A stretch of 64,000 nucleotides of DNA from SAR86 cluster bacterium AG-313-D11 (GCA_003284215.1 QBVW01000001.1:276127-340126), one strand, 5' to 3'. Shown: positions 35,503-45,095, counted from the first letter of the stretch. A program made the numbers and translations. The notes: generated by a model from the letters alone, not told the origin.

Positions 35503-35530
35503 ATGATAAAGAACTTGATTTAGATGTCAA
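35503..35530 (-). promoter_or_regulatory. Consensus promoter of tRNA-Met
   Basis: On the minus strand a perfect TTGACA (35530-35525) and TATCAT (35508-35503) are separated by 16 bases. The predicted start at about 35496 gives a 4-base leader. The -35 overlaps the last four bases of ychF (35527-35530). Confidence 0.7.
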
Positions 35531-36612
35531 ACGTTAAATTTAAAGTGAATTACATCCCCATCCATTACCAAATAATCCTTTCCTTCAAGTCTTAATTTAC
35601 CATCTCGCTTAGCACCAGACTCCCCTTTGCAGCCAATAAAATCTTCATATGCAATAACTTCAGCTTTGATAAAACCTCTTTCAAAATCAGTGTGTATAAC
35701 ACCGGCAGCTTGAGGAGCTAACGAGTTTTTTCGGATAGTCCAAGCTCTAGATTCTTTAGGCCCTGAAGTAAAAAATGTCTCAAGATTAAGCATCTTATAG
35801 CCCGCTAGGATAATTTTATTTAGTACAGGCTCATCCATTCCAAGCAACTCTAGATATTCTGCTTGCTCTTCTTCATCTATGGTAGCTAGCTCATATTCAA
35901 CCTTGATAATAGCTGGAATAATATTCATACCATTACTTTTTGCATAAGCTTCTATATCATCTAGACTATTTTTTGAATCTTCATCGGATAGATTAGCAAC
36001 CAAGACCATTGGTTTGGTTGACAGCAAGTTCATACTCTCAATAAATTTTATTTCTTCAACATCAAAATTATCAAGTTTTGGTAGATTTCCATTTTCCATC
36101 AGCATTTTTAAAGACTGAATAATTGCTTTGTATTTTTTTGCATCTCCATCTCCCGATCTAATTAGTTTCTCTAACTTTTGTTCTCTTTTTTCTAGAACTT
36201 CAAGATCAGCAAAAATTAATTCAAGATTAATTGTTTCAATATCTTTTAGCGGGTTGATTGCCCCATCTACATGCACGACATTCTCGTCATCAAAGCACCT
36301 AACTACATGAAGCAGGGCGTTCATTTCTCTAATATTAGATAGAAATGCGTTGCCTAAGCCCTCTCCTTTAGAAGCTCCTTTCACAAGTCCAGCTATATCT
36401 ACAAAGCTCATTGTTGTAGGAATTACTTTCTCAGAATTTACGATATTATTAATGCTATCTAGTCTTTTATCAGGAACATTGACTATTCCAAGATTTGGTT
36501 CAATTGTGCAAAATGGAAAGTTTTCAGCTGGAATAGAAGATTTTGTGATCGCATTGAACAAGGTTGATTTTCCTACGTTTGGCAAGCCTAAAATACCGCA
36601 TTTGAATCCCAT
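35527..36612 (-). CDS. ychF: Redox-regulated ATPase/GTPase YchF (OLA1 family)
   Basis: This 361-residue Obg-related P-loop protein binds ribosomes and is linked to stress and translation control. It has P-loop G-L-P-N-V-G-K-S (9-16), switch II D-I-A-G-L-V (72-77), a coiled-coil insertion (about 135-170) and a C-terminal TGS domain (about 275-361). The family's nucleotide-specificity motif is normally N-x-x-E and explains preference for ATP. Here it reads N207-L-S-D210, an aspartate. Length equals E. coli YchF (363). It starts 2 bases after pth. Confidence 0.96.
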   Translation of the reverse strand: MGFKCGILGLPNVGKSTLFNAITKSSIPAENFPFCTIEPNLGIVNVPDKRLDSINNIVNSEKVIPTTMSFVDIAGLVKGASKGEGLGNAFLSNIREMNALLHVVRCFDDENVVHVDGAINPLKDIETINLELIFADLEVLEKREQKLEKLIRSGDGDAKKYKAIIQSLKMLMENGNLPKLDNFDVEEIKFIESMNLLSTKPMVLVANLSDEDSKNSLDDIEAYAKSNGMNIIPAIIKVEYELATIDEEEQAEYLELLGMDEPVLNKIILAGYKMLNLETFFTSGPKESRAWTIRKNSLAPQAAGVIHTDFERGFIKAEVIAYEDFIGCKGESGAKRDGKLRLEGKDYLVMDGDVIHFKFNV

Positions 36613-36614
36613 CT

Positions 36615-37178
36615 TTATTCAGTGTGAAGTTTTAGTTGAGCATTCTGCATATCATTGTTGCCCAAAAGCTCAATAATATTATTAAATCTATAAAAGCTTT
36701 CTAGTATTGACTCCTTTTCAACTGGTTTAAATTTACCTAAAACCCAGTTTGTCACATCTACTTTGTTGCCAGGATGCCCAATTCCAACTCTTAATCGGAT
36801 AAAAGATTTTCCTGAATGAGATATGATGCTCCTCAGTCCATTATGCCCACCGTGACCACCACCTATTTTTAATTTAAGGCTACCAATAGGTAAGTCTAAA
36901 TCATCATGAACAACAATTATTTGCTCTAGGCTAAAATTATAAGTCTTCATAATTTTGTTTATTGAATGACCGGATTCATTCACATACTGATCTGGATATC
37001 CCCATAGGATTTTTTCATCAGAAGATGTAGCAACTGTAGCTTCAATTTTTTTCCTTGATTTAAGAGATAGATCACAATCTTTGGCAATACTTTTTATCCA
37101 ATCTTTCCCTACGTTATGACGGGTTCCATTGTAGTTTATACCAGGATTGCCTAAGCCAATAATGCAGATATTAGGCAC
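36615..37178 (-). CDS. pth: Peptidyl-tRNA hydrolase
   Basis: Pth is a 187-residue enzyme that releases tRNA from peptidyl-tRNA after premature drop-off. The N-terminal G-L-G-N-P-G segment, catalytic His22 in R-H-N-V-G and Asp93 in H-D-D-L-D-L are visible, with the G-G-x-x-G-H-N-G-L-R motif after them. The start is GTG. It lies between rplY and ychF in the conserved prs-rplY-pth-ychF order. Confidence 0.96.
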   Translation of the reverse strand: MPNICIIGLGNPGINYNGTRHNVGKDWIKSIAKDCDLSLKSRKKIEATVATSSDEKILWGYPDQYVNESGHSINKIMKTYNFSLEQIIVVHDDLDLPIGSLKLKIGGGHGGHNGLRSIISHSGKSFIRLRVGIGHPGNKVDVTNWVLGKFKPVEKESILESFYRFNNIIELLGNNDMQNAQLKLHTE

Positions 37179-37192
37179 AGATATTACGAACC

Positions 37193-37897
37193 TTAATCAC
37201 TAGATTCAGCTTCTTCAGAAGATTCATCGCTCGAATCATCCTGTTCTGAAGACACTTCTTCTCCCTCGGCTTGTTCACCTTCTTCACCTTCAGGAACAAT
37301 TTCTGGCTCCTCTTCTTCAGCCCTTGGAGGGTTAACCGAAACAATCATTTGATCATTTTCTTCATCAAAACCAGGAATCTCTGCACCTTCAGGCAAAATA
37401 ATATCTGATAAACGTATCGCCTCATTTAGCATTAGGTTTGTAATATCTATTTCAATAGCCTCCGGAATATCTCCAGCCAAACAAGCTATTTCTATTTCTG
37501 AAATTGCCTTCGCCAGAACACCACCATCTGTTTTAACACCTTCACATTCCTCTTCGCCGTTAAATCGAAATGGAACAACAACTTTAAGCTTAGTTTTTCT
37601 TGAAACTCTTTGGAAATCTGCATGTAGAAATTTTCCTTTGACTGGTTCTCTCTGAAGCTCTTTCAAAACAACTTTTTCTTCATTGCCTTCCAGTAATATT
37701 TTTAAAACCTGAGTATAGAAAAGTTCATTTTCAGATGCTTTTGTAAGCTCATTTAGCTTTAATTTGATATTCTTTGACTCTTCTTCGTTTCCATAAATAA
37801 TTGCAGGAACCATTGAATCTTCCCGTCTAATTTCTCTAGTTTTATTTGTTCCAGTTCTAACTCTTAGATCTGCATTTAAAATAATTTCGTTTGACAT
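37193..37897 (-). CDS. rplY: 50S ribosomal protein L25/general stress protein Ctc
   Basis: This is a 234-residue L25 of the long Ctc type. The N-terminal 5S rRNA-binding beta-barrel (about 1-95) is followed by the TL5 C-terminal domain (about 100-185). The last 45 residues are an unstructured acidic tail of Glu, Ser and Asp, more extended than in most homologues. An AAGG lies 8 bases before the ATG. It follows prs by 24 bases on the same strand. Confidence 0.93.
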   Translation of the reverse strand: MSNEIILNADLRVRTGTNKTREIRREDSMVPAIIYGNEEESKNIKLKLNELTKASENELFYTQVLKILLEGNEEKVVLKELQREPVKGKFLHADFQRVSRKTKLKVVVPFRFNGEEECEGVKTDGGVLAKAISEIEIACLAGDIPEAIEIDITNLMLNEAIRLSDIILPEGAEIPGFDEENDQMIVSVNPPRAEEEEPEIVPEGEEGEQAEGEEVSSEQDDSSDESSEEAESSD

Positions 37898-37921
37898 TTG
37901 TCGTACCTTATAACTTAATTT

Positions 37922-38881
37922 TTACAAAAATAGGGCGCTTAGCGACTCTTCATTGTTTAATCTTCTGATGCACTCTGCAATAGTAGGGGCAAGAGAAATG
38001 ACGCGTATTTTACTGCATTTTTCTGCTTCTGGGGACAAAGATATCGAATTGGTCACAACTAATTCATCAATGGATGATTTAGAAATTCTTTCAATTGCAG
38101 GGCCAGATAGCACGGGATGAGTGATATAAGCCTTTACTTTTGCTGCTCCTGCGTCTTTTAAAGCCTGGGCTGCATTGCATAATGTTCCAGCTGTATCAAT
38201 AATATCATCAGGGACAATACAGCTTTTTCCTTGTACATCTCCAATAATATTCATAACTTCAGATTCGTTTGCTGTTGCACGTCTTTTATCGATAATAGCA
38301 AGATCCGATTCATCCAAGAATTTTGCTAATGCCCTTGCTCGGACTACTCCGCCAACATCCGGGGAAACAACCAATATTTTTTCATCATTTGAAGACCTAG
38401 ATTTAATATCATCATGCATAATTTTAGTTGCATATACATTATCTGCAGGCATATCAAAGAACCCTTGAATAGATTCTGAGTGAAGATCTACTGTCAGCAC
38501 TCTATCCACACCAACAGAATTCATCATATCTGCTATCACTTTAGCGCTGATAGGAACTCTTGCAGATCTCACTCTCCTATCTTGGCGAGCATAACCATAA
38601 TAAGGGAGGATGGCTGTTATTCTGGATGCTGAAGATCGCTTGAGAGCGTCAGTTATTAGCATTAATTCCATTAAATTAGAATTTGTTGGAGCGCATGTAG
38701 ATTGAATAATATATGCCTCATGACCTCGAACATTTTCAAGAATTTCTACTTTAATTTCACCGTCTGAAAACTTTCCAAGATCAATGTTACCCAGTTTGAG
38801 TCCGAGTATTTTTGCAACTTCTTCTGAAAGGATTGTTGATGCAGAGCCTGAGAAAATTCCTACTGTAGGTTTATTGATCAT
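37922..38881 (-). CDS. prs: Ribose-phosphate pyrophosphokinase
   Basis: This 319-residue PRPP synthetase makes phosphoribosyl pyrophosphate for nucleotides, His and Trp. The flexible loop [10 protein letters not shown] is near 94-103. The PRPP-binding loop reads [13 protein letters not shown] near 217-229; the first residue of the acidic pair matches V-D-D-x-x-D-T-x-G-T in other species. The ATG lies only 12 bases after the tRNA-Gln 3' end and has no Shine-Dalgarno. Confidence 0.96.
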   Translation of the reverse strand: MINKPTVGIFSGSASTILSEEVAKILGLKLGNIDLGKFSDGEIKVEILENVRGHEAYIIQSTCAPTNSNLMELMLITDALKRSSASRITAILPYYGYARQDRRVRSARVPISAKVIADMMNSVGVDRVLTVDLHSESIQGFFDMPADNVYATKIMHDDIKSRSSNDEKILVVSPDVGGVVRARALAKFLDESDLAIIDKRRATANESEVMNIIGDVQGKSCIVPDDIIDTAGTLCNAAQALKDAGAAKVKAYITHPVLSGPAIERISKSSIDELVVTNSISLSPEAEKCSKIRVISLAPTIAECIRRLNNEESLSALFL

Positions 38882-38893
38882 TTTCTTTATTAT

Positions 38894-38968
38894 TGGCTGG
38901 GGTGGCTGGATTCGAACCAGCGCATGACGGGATCAAAACCCGTTGCCTTACCGCTTGGCTACACCCCA
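38894..38968 (-). tRNA. tRNA-Gln (anticodon TTG)
   Basis: The 75-nt gene has acceptor stem TGGGGTG/CACCCCA, anticodon loop TTTTGAT and T stem GCTGG/CCAGC, with encoded CCA. The T1-A72 pair is typical of tRNA-Gln. Its 5' base directly follows the ispE stop codon, and its 3' end is 12 bases before prs, so it is cut out of a longer mRNA. The Pseudomonas order lolB-ispE-tRNA-Gln-prs is the same. Confidence 0.95.
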
Positions 38969-39799
38969 TTATTTTAAGTACGTTAATAATGGTGAACATT
39001 GTAAAGGTTCACAAAAAGAGTGTCTCCATTTAGATGGAATTTTTTTCAAAGTTTTTTCAATTTCATTTACATCATTATAAGCACAAAATATTGTTGATCC
39101 TGTACCGGAAAGCTTAAAAGAGTTACTTTCACATAATTCATGAAAAATTATTTTTATGTCTTGATTCTGGTTAAGAAAAATAGGCAAAAAAGAGTTTTCT
39201 TCCTTGATGAGAATCGATTCCTGAACACTTTTATTTAAATCATCCCATTGAGAGAAAAGCTCTTTAGTTGAAGAATTAATTTGAGGAAATAAAAGTAAAT
39301 ATTTCTCATCAAGATGCTTGCTATCTTCCTCGAGTATTTCACCGATACCAGAAGCGAATGCATTTTTTCCAAAAATAAAGAAGGGCACATCTGCCCCCAG
39401 TTTTTTACCAAGTTGCATGAGTTCTTCAGCTGAAAGGCCTAGCTTGAATAAAAAATTAATTCCAATAAGTGCTGCAGCTGCATTTGAGCTGCCACCTCCC
39501 AATCCCCCACCCAGGGGTATATTCTTAATAATTTCTACCTCACAATTTATTTTTTTACCAATGTGATCTGACAATAATTTAATTGCGGTAAAGACTAGAT
39601 TATTACTATCTTCAATAGAGGGTCCTAGATTGGCTTTAACAGAAATAGATTGGTTTGATGTTCTTTTAATCACCATTTCATCAAACAAATTAATTAGTTG
39701 GAATCGTGTGTTAATTTCATGCATCCCATCAACTCGTTTACCCAAAACCGAAAGATTTAGGTTTAATTTAGCAGGACAATATAGTTTTAAACTATCCAC
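38969..39799 (-). CDS. ispE: 4-diphosphocytidyl-2-C-methyl-D-erythritol kinase
   Basis: This 276-residue GHMP kinase acts in the non-mevalonate isoprenoid pathway. The N-terminal P-A-K-L-N-L-N-L segment (9-16) and the G-G-G-L-G-G-G-S-S-N ATP loop (about 96-105) are clear, and a G-S-G-S-T-like turn (S-G-T-G-S-T) lies near 238-243. The GTG start overlaps the lolB stop by 8 bases. The stop codon abuts tRNA-Gln with no spacer. Confidence 0.95.
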   Translation of the reverse strand: MDSLKLYCPAKLNLNLSVLGKRVDGMHEINTRFQLINLFDEMVIKRTSNQSISVKANLGPSIEDSNNLVFTAIKLLSDHIGKKINCEVEIIKNIPLGGGLGGGSSNAAAALIGINFLFKLGLSAEELMQLGKKLGADVPFFIFGKNAFASGIGEILEEDSKHLDEKYLLLFPQINSSTKELFSQWDDLNKSVQESILIKEENSFLPIFLNQNQDIKIIFHELCESNSFKLSGTGSTIFCAYNDVNEIEKTLKKIPSKWRHSFCEPLQCSPLLTYLK

Positions 39800-40283
39800 G
39801 TTTTAGCACTCCATTAAAACTTATTTCATTGCCATAGAAAAAACTTACTAACAAAGTATCTTGATCTTGACGAATGCATTTAAATTCAATATCAGATTTT
39901 TCTAAAATAGAGACTTTTTCAGTGATATTAAAATTGTTAAAGCATGAATTAAAAAATTGTATATAGTCTTCGTTTTTGAATTTCTTTAATAAAGAAAGAT
40001 ACTGATTGTCAATCTTTGGATTAAAAGTTAGGCCAGTTGAATGATTCAATTGAATCTTCAATAGATTTCCAAATAAAGGTTTTCCAATCTGTATAATAAC
40101 GTTTTTAGGAAAAGCTTTAACTTTGATATTAAAGTTAGAGTGGTCTTTGGTATTGGTCAAAGATAACTTACCTATGAATACTTTTTCTGAAAACGTTGAG
40201 TGAGATATTGATGAACATGAGCCTAAGGATACTAAAAATAATATTGAGATAAGTTTTGATATGGAATTACAGCTGTTTGGCAT
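39792..40283 (-). CDS. lolB: Outer-membrane lipoprotein LolB
   Basis: LolB, 163 residues, is the outer-membrane receptor that takes lipoproteins from LolA and inserts them. The signal peptide ends in a lipobox L-G-S-C with Cys23 as the lipidated residue. The rest is a divergent, mostly beta lipocalin-like domain, so the name leans on position (lolB-ispE, divergent from hemA) as well as sequence. The only possible start (ATG 40283) lies 23 bases inside hemA on the opposite strand. Confidence 0.8.
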   Translation of the reverse strand: MPNSCNSISKLISILFLVSLGSCSSISHSTFSEKVFIGKLSLTNTKDHSNFNIKVKAFPKNVIIQIGKPLFGNLLKIQLNHSTGLTFNPKIDNQYLSLLKKFKNEDYIQFFNSCFNNFNITEKVSILEKSDIEFKCIRQDQDTLLVSFFYGNEISFNGVLKRG

Positions 40284-41475
40284 AAATCATAAGACTACAA
40301 AGTTATCAGAAAGAGAGCTATTTATTATAAATGACTCTAATCAAGAAGACTTTAAAAATTTCTTTCAAAGCACTTTTGGCGACTCTATAGATTCATTTTT
40401 TACCCTATCTACTTGTAATAGGACTGAGGTTTATATTTTTGGCTCCTCATCGAGCGCTGCTGAAATTGCCCAAAAGACGCTTGAATTTTTTGGTTCAAGC
40501 GATTTTTTGAATAATGATTTATATTTTTTTAAAGGTAATGATGCCATTGAGCATATGTGCAATGTTGCTAGCGGTCTTGACTCTCAGGTATTAGGCGAAC
40601 AAGAAATATTAGGTCAATTTAAGAGATCAATTCAGACATACATACAGCTTGGTTCATTGAAGGGAGAATTTCAGCGCCTAACAGATGACATTATTTCAAT
40701 TGCAAAAGCCGCAAGATCAGAAACACAAATTGGTTTCAATCCCTTATCTGTTTCAGGTTTATCGTTAAAAATTGTCCAAGAGATTTTTGAAGATCCAGCT
40801 CAGCAAAAACTTACAATAGTAGGAGCGGGTCAGATGGCGTTAAGTGTTATTGAAAATTTTTATAATAATGGTATCAAGAATATTAATGCAGTTAATCGTT
40901 CCAAGAAAATATTAACTATTAACAGTTCTTTATCAATAGAAACAACTCATTTATCTCAACTTGGAGCTCTTATAAAAAACACAGATATTTTAGTAACCTC
41001 TATTAATTCGCCTTTGCCAATCATTGGAAAAGGCTTAATAGAGCAAGCCATGAGAGAAAGAAAAAATAAACCAATGCTACTAATTGATTTAGGAGTTCCA
41101 AGGAACATAGAAGATCAGGTAAGGGACTTAGAGTATGCTTATCTTTTTACAATTGAAGATATTGAGCTTGTCACTCAAGAGAATTTAGAAGAACGGTCAT
41201 TCGAGGCATTAAAAGCAAGGGATCTAATTCAAAATAGAATTGAATCTCTTAATCAAGCTAAAGCTAATAAATATAGTCGTAATGAGGCATATGCAGCTCT
41301 TAAGAGTGCATCTAGCAAAATTAATGAAGAAGACTTTTTAGGATTATTAGAATCAGATGATCCATATTCATATCTTAAGCACATGCATGTGGTTTCAGAT
41401 GATCAGCTACAATATATTTCAACTCTTACCCCTCATACTATCTTGTCTATGATTAAGGAAATTAGAAGTGCTTGA
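40261..41475 (+). CDS. hemA: Glutamyl-tRNA reductase
   Basis: This 404-residue enzyme converts Glu-tRNA to glutamate-1-semialdehyde, the first step of C5 haem biosynthesis. Catalytic Cys52 lies in S-T-C-N-R-T-E. The N-terminal G-I-N-H-K-T segment (8-13) fixes the ATG at 40261. The NADPH fold (about 170-310, G-A-G-Q-M-A) and dimerisation helix follow. No clear Shine-Dalgarno is seen; a TGA-GATAAG element lies 7 bases upstream. Its 5' end overlaps divergent lolB by 23 bp and its 3' end overlaps prfA by 8. Confidence 0.95.
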   Translation: MELQLFGINHKTTKLSERELFIINDSNQEDFKNFFQSTFGDSIDSFFTLSTCNRTEVYIFGSSSSAAEIAQKTLEFFGSSDFLNNDLYFFKGNDAIEHMCNVASGLDSQVLGEQEILGQFKRSIQTYIQLGSLKGEFQRLTDDIISIAKAARSETQIGFNPLSVSGLSLKIVQEIFEDPAQQKLTIVGAGQMALSVIENFYNNGIKNINAVNRSKKILTINSSLSIETTHLSQLGALIKNTDILVTSINSPLPIIGKGLIEQAMRERKNKPMLLIDLGVPRNIEDQVRDLEYAYLFTIEDIELVTQENLEERSFEALKARDLIQNRIESLNQAKANKYSRNEAYAALKSASSKINEEDFLGLLESDDPYSYLKHMHVVSDDQLQYISTLTPHTILSMIKEIRSA

Positions 41476-42562
41476 AGAATCCATTATTACCAAATTAGAG
41501 AGTCTAAGACTAAGGTCTATTGAGATTCATGAAGCTCTTGCAAAAGAGGGTGCAACAGATGATATGGTGCAATTCACTCAATTAAACAAAGAATATTCTG
41601 AAATCACGCCGATTGTTGATTTGTTTCAATCACTTCAAGATGCTGAGAAAGAGCTCACCGGAGCGAAGGAGCTTTTAGACTCTGGCGATGTAGAGTTGAT
41701 AGAGCTTGCAAAAATTGAGGTTACCGCTAATCAAGATAAAATTACTGAGCTTGAAAAAAATCTGAAGTTTATGCTCTTGCCCAAAGACGAAGCAGATGAT
41801 GGAGCGGCCTACCTTGAGATTAGAGCTGGAGCAGGTGGTGATGAAGCTGCAATATTTGCAGCCGATCTATTCAGAATGTATTCAAGATTATCTGAGCGCC
41901 AAGGCTGGAAAGTAGAAATTGTAAATATAAAGCAGTCTGAACCAAGTGGATTAAAAGAAGCTGTTGTAAAAATTAATGGTCAAGGGGTTTTTAAGTTTCT
42001 GAAGTTTGAATCGGGCGTGCATCGTGTTCAAAGGGTTCCAGAGACTGAATCTCAAGGAAGAATTCATACTTCCACCGTAACGGTAGCAATTTTACCTGAA
42101 GTTGATGAAGTTCAAGATAAAGAAATAGATAAGAGTGAACTAAGGGTCGACACTTATAGAGCATCTGGTGCAGGTGGACAGCATGTTAATAAAACTGACT
42201 CTGCTGTCAGATTAACCCACATCCCAACAGGAGTCGTAGTGGAGTGTCAGGATGATCGATCTCAGCATAAGAATAAGGCCAAAGCCATGGCATTATTAGT
42301 TGCTAAATTGAAGCAAAATGAAATTGATGAGCAGCAAAATACAATAGCCAGTGAAAGAAAAATTCTTGTAGGCACTGGAGATAGAAGTGAAAAGATTAGG
42401 ACTTATAACTTTCCTCAGGGACGTATTACTGATCACAGAATCAAGCTAACACAGCATAATTTAGACCAAGTGATGGATGGGGATATGATTTCTATTTGCC
42501 AAGCGTTAATTACTGAAAATCAATTAGCGCAGCTTTCCAACTTAGAAGAAACCTCTAATTGA
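41468..42562 (+). CDS. prfA: Peptide chain release factor 1
   Basis: RF1, 364 residues, reads UAA and UAG and triggers peptide release. The catalytic G-G-Q is at 236-238. The anticodon-like recognition region (about 185-200) contains R-V-P-x-T-E-S, whose P-x-T tripeptide marks RF1 rather than RF2. The start is GTG inside the end of hemA. prmC, which methylates the GGQ glutamine, follows with a 4-base overlap. Confidence 0.97.
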   Translation: MLEESIITKLESLRLRSIEIHEALAKEGATDDMVQFTQLNKEYSEITPIVDLFQSLQDAEKELTGAKELLDSGDVELIELAKIEVTANQDKITELEKNLKFMLLPKDEADDGAAYLEIRAGAGGDEAAIFAADLFRMYSRLSERQGWKVEIVNIKQSEPSGLKEAVVKINGQGVFKFLKFESGVHRVQRVPETESQGRIHTSTVTVAILPEVDEVQDKEIDKSELRVDTYRASGAGGQHVNKTDSAVRLTHIPTGVVVECQDDRSQHKNKAKAMALLVAKLKQNEIDEQQNTIASERKILVGTGDRSEKIRTYNFPQGRITDHRIKLTQHNLDQVMDGDMISICQALITENQLAQLSNLEETSN

Positions 42563-43380
42563 ATCAAAACCTAAAATATTATTTTACGCTCGCTAGATCA
42601 AAAGAATCTCATCATCAGCATATCTTACGAGATCTAAAATACTTCTTGAAGTCGCTTGGAGTAAGCGATGCCATTCTCACCTTAGAAGATGACCATAAAT
42701 TATTTTCTAATGAAATCCATAAAATCAATACTTTTTTTTCATCTTACTTAGCTGGCATACCGCTTGATTACATTTTAAATGAATCGGAATTCATGGGATA
42801 TAAATTTTATGTTGATTCAAGAGTATTAATCCCTAGACCAGAAACAGAATTAATTGTGGAGTGGGTATCAGGTTTATCGTTAAATAAAAACTCAACAATT
42901 TTTGAAGTTGGAACAGGATCAGGCTGTATAGCCATATCAATTTGTTTAAAAAATAAAGATCTTAAGATTCTTGCCACAGATCTTTCTGCTTCAGCATTAG
43001 AAGTAGCACAAATCAATAAAGAGCTCCATAATGCTCAAAATGTAACCTTTATGCAATCTAATTGGTTGTCTTGCTCGATGCAGAGCTCTCTTGATTTAGT
43101 TATTTCTAATCCACCATACATAAAACCAAATGACCCCCATCTTAAAGATCTTAATCACGAGCCTTTAATTGCATTGACTGCTGAAAATGGATCACAAAGC
43201 TTTTTTCAAATTGCATCTCAAGCAATATCTTCCTTAAAGTCAGAAGGTAAAATTATATTTGAACACGGTTATTCTCAAGCAGAAGAGGTTTCAAATATTC
43301 TTAGAGACCTTGGCTTTAAAAATATTGTTACCTGCAAAGATTTTCAGGGCTTAGACAGATATACCTATGCAAATAAATAA
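42559..43380 (+). CDS. prmC: Release factor glutamine methyltransferase
   Basis: PrmC, 273 residues, methylates the Gln of the GGQ motif in RF1 and RF2. The SAM-binding E-V-G-T-G-S-G motif is near 115-121 and the active-site N-P-P-Y is at 184-187. The TTG start overlaps the prfA stop as TTGA. The hemA-prfA-prmC order is a gammaproteobacterial standard. Confidence 0.95.
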   Translation: MNQNLKYYFTLARSKESHHQHILRDLKYFLKSLGVSDAILTLEDDHKLFSNEIHKINTFFSSYLAGIPLDYILNESEFMGYKFYVDSRVLIPRPETELIVEWVSGLSLNKNSTIFEVGTGSGCIAISICLKNKDLKILATDLSASALEVAQINKELHNAQNVTFMQSNWLSCSMQSSLDLVISNPPYIKPNDPHLKDLNHEPLIALTAENGSQSFFQIASQAISSLKSEGKIIFEHGYSQAEEVSNILRDLGFKNIVTCKDFQGLDRYTYANK

Positions 43381-43424
43381 TATTATCTTCCTATGATAAA
43401 ATTTATTTAAGAGTTAACGCAGGA

Positions 43425-43430
43425 TATAAT
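43425..43430 (+). promoter_or_regulatory. TATAAT -10 box of the acyl-CoA ligase gene
   Basis: A perfect TATAAT in the 98-base gap after prmC predicts a start near 43437 and a 42-base leader that ends in an AAAGGGG Shine-Dalgarno. TTTATT 17 bases upstream is a poor -35. No operator-like symmetry was found around it. Confidence 0.5.
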
Positions 43431-43478
43431 TCTGTAAAAAAACCTACAAGATTACTATTTGATAAAGGGGTTATTTAA

Positions 43479-45095
43479 ATGAAAGGCAATATGATGAACT
43501 GGGATTTAACCATCCCGCAGGCAATTTTACATGCTGAAAAATATAATTTTGATGGCAAATTAGTTTCTCGAGAATTAGATGGCTCAATCAATTCGACTAC
43601 ATATGGTGAGTCAATTAAGAGATCTAAAAAGCTGGCTAATGCTCTAGCAAAACTAGGTGTTAAAAGGCTTGATCGAGTTGCGACTATTGCCTGGAATAAT
43701 AGTAGGCACTTTGAAACTTATTTTGCTGTGTCTGGCATGGGAGCTATATTGCATACCCTAAATCCAAGATACTCTCCAGACCAGTTAATATACATACTTA
43801 ATCATGCAGAGGATGAGGTTTTAATTGTTGATCCTACATTCATTCCACTTGTGGAAAGCGTTCAAGATAAATTAGATACAGTTAAAACGATAATTATTGC
43901 CTCATCAAAAGATGCTCTCCCAGAAAATAATTTAAAAAATGCATTAAGTTATGATGAATTGATTCAAGATGAATCAGATGAATTCGTTTGGCCAGAATTA
44001 CATGAAGATGATGCAGTTGCATTGTGTTATACCTCTGGAACCACTGGCAATCCTAAAGGAGTCTTATATTCTCATAGGTCAACTATTTTGCATGCAATTT
44101 CTGTATCTGGGGTTATGAGTTTCGACTCTTCTAGTTCAGTCTTACCAGTTGTTCCTATGTTTCATGTCAATGCTTGGGGTGTGCCTTATTGCGCATTAAT
44201 TCTTGGAATAACTTTGGTATTGCCTTGCCATGCTCTTGACGGAGAATCATTGTATGAGCTGGTAAATCAAGAATCAGTCGACTCTATGTTAGGTGTTCCA
44301 ACTGTGTGGCTTGGATTATTACAGTATCTTGAAGGAAAAGGCTTAAAGCTTGACACAGTTGATCAAGTGTTGGTTGGAGGTTCCGCAGCGCCGTACGCAA
44401 TGATCAAGGCATTTGATGAGCAGCATGACGCATTTTTAACTCATGGATGGGGTATGACAGAAATGAGTCCTCTCGGAACAATAAATGCTCCAACAAAGAA
44501 GACTATGAGTCTTCCAAAGGAGGAGAGATATCAACTTCAAACTAAACAGGGCTATCCGATGTTTGGTGTAGAAATTAAGACCGTTGATGATGAGAATAAT
44601 GAACTTCCCAGAGACGGAGAGGCTAGTGGCGCCCTAAAGGTGAAAGGTCCATGGATAATGCATACATATTATAAGGCAGATAGTCCCGCAGCAGACGAGG
44701 AAGGCTGGTTTGATACTGGCGATGTCGCAACCATCCATCCAGATGGATGCATGCAGATTGTCGATAGAGCAAAAGATGTTATCAAGACCGGCGGAGAATG
44801 GATCAGCTCAATTGATTTAGAAAATGCTGTACTCACTCATGAAAATATTTTAGAGGCATGTGTCGTTGGAGTTCCTCACCCCAAATGGGATGAAAGACCT
44901 TTGCTTTTCTTAATTACTAAAGATGGAAATGACATTGATAAGCAGGAAATCAATGATTTTTTATTAGAAAAAGTTGTGAAGTGGTGGTTGCCTGACGACA
45001 TTATATTTGTTAAAGAGCTTCCGCATGGTGCAACGGGAAAGTTATTGAAGGTTGAGTTACGAGAAGAATACAAAGAACATTTAATGGGAGAATAA
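43479..45095 (+). CDS. Fatty-acyl-CoA synthetase (AlkK-like, AMP-forming)
   Basis: This 538-residue ANL-superfamily enzyme activates a medium- or long-chain fatty acid to its CoA thioester via an acyl-adenylate. The P-loop [11 protein letters not shown] is at 184-194. The adenylate motif [10 protein letters not shown], the hinge [16 protein letters not shown] and the catalytic G-K-L-L-K near the C-terminus are intact. The G-E-W-I-S-S form is typical of AlkK-type ligases. It pairs with the MaoC hydratase one base downstream, suggesting a fatty-acid use operon. Chain length cannot be told from sequence. Confidence 0.88.
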   Translation: MKGNMMNWDLTIPQAILHAEKYNFDGKLVSRELDGSINSTTYGESIKRSKKLANALAKLGVKRLDRVATIAWNNSRHFETYFAVSGMGAILHTLNPRYSPDQLIYILNHAEDEVLIVDPTFIPLVESVQDKLDTVKTIIIASSKDALPENNLKNALSYDELIQDESDEFVWPELHEDDAVALCYTSGTTGNPKGVLYSHRSTILHAISVSGVMSFDSSSSVLPVVPMFHVNAWGVPYCALILGITLVLPCHALDGESLYELVNQESVDSMLGVPTVWLGLLQYLEGKGLKLDTVDQVLVGGSAAPYAMIKAFDEQHDAFLTHGWGMTEMSPLGTINAPTKKTMSLPKEERYQLQTKQGYPMFGVEIKTVDDENNELPRDGEASGALKVKGPWIMHTYYKADSPAADEEGWFDTGDVATIHPDGCMQIVDRAKDVIKTGGEWISSIDLENAVLTHENILEACVVGVPHPKWDERPLLFLITKDGNDIDKQEINDFLLEKVVKWWLPDDIIFVKELPHGATGKLLKVELREEYKEHLMGE

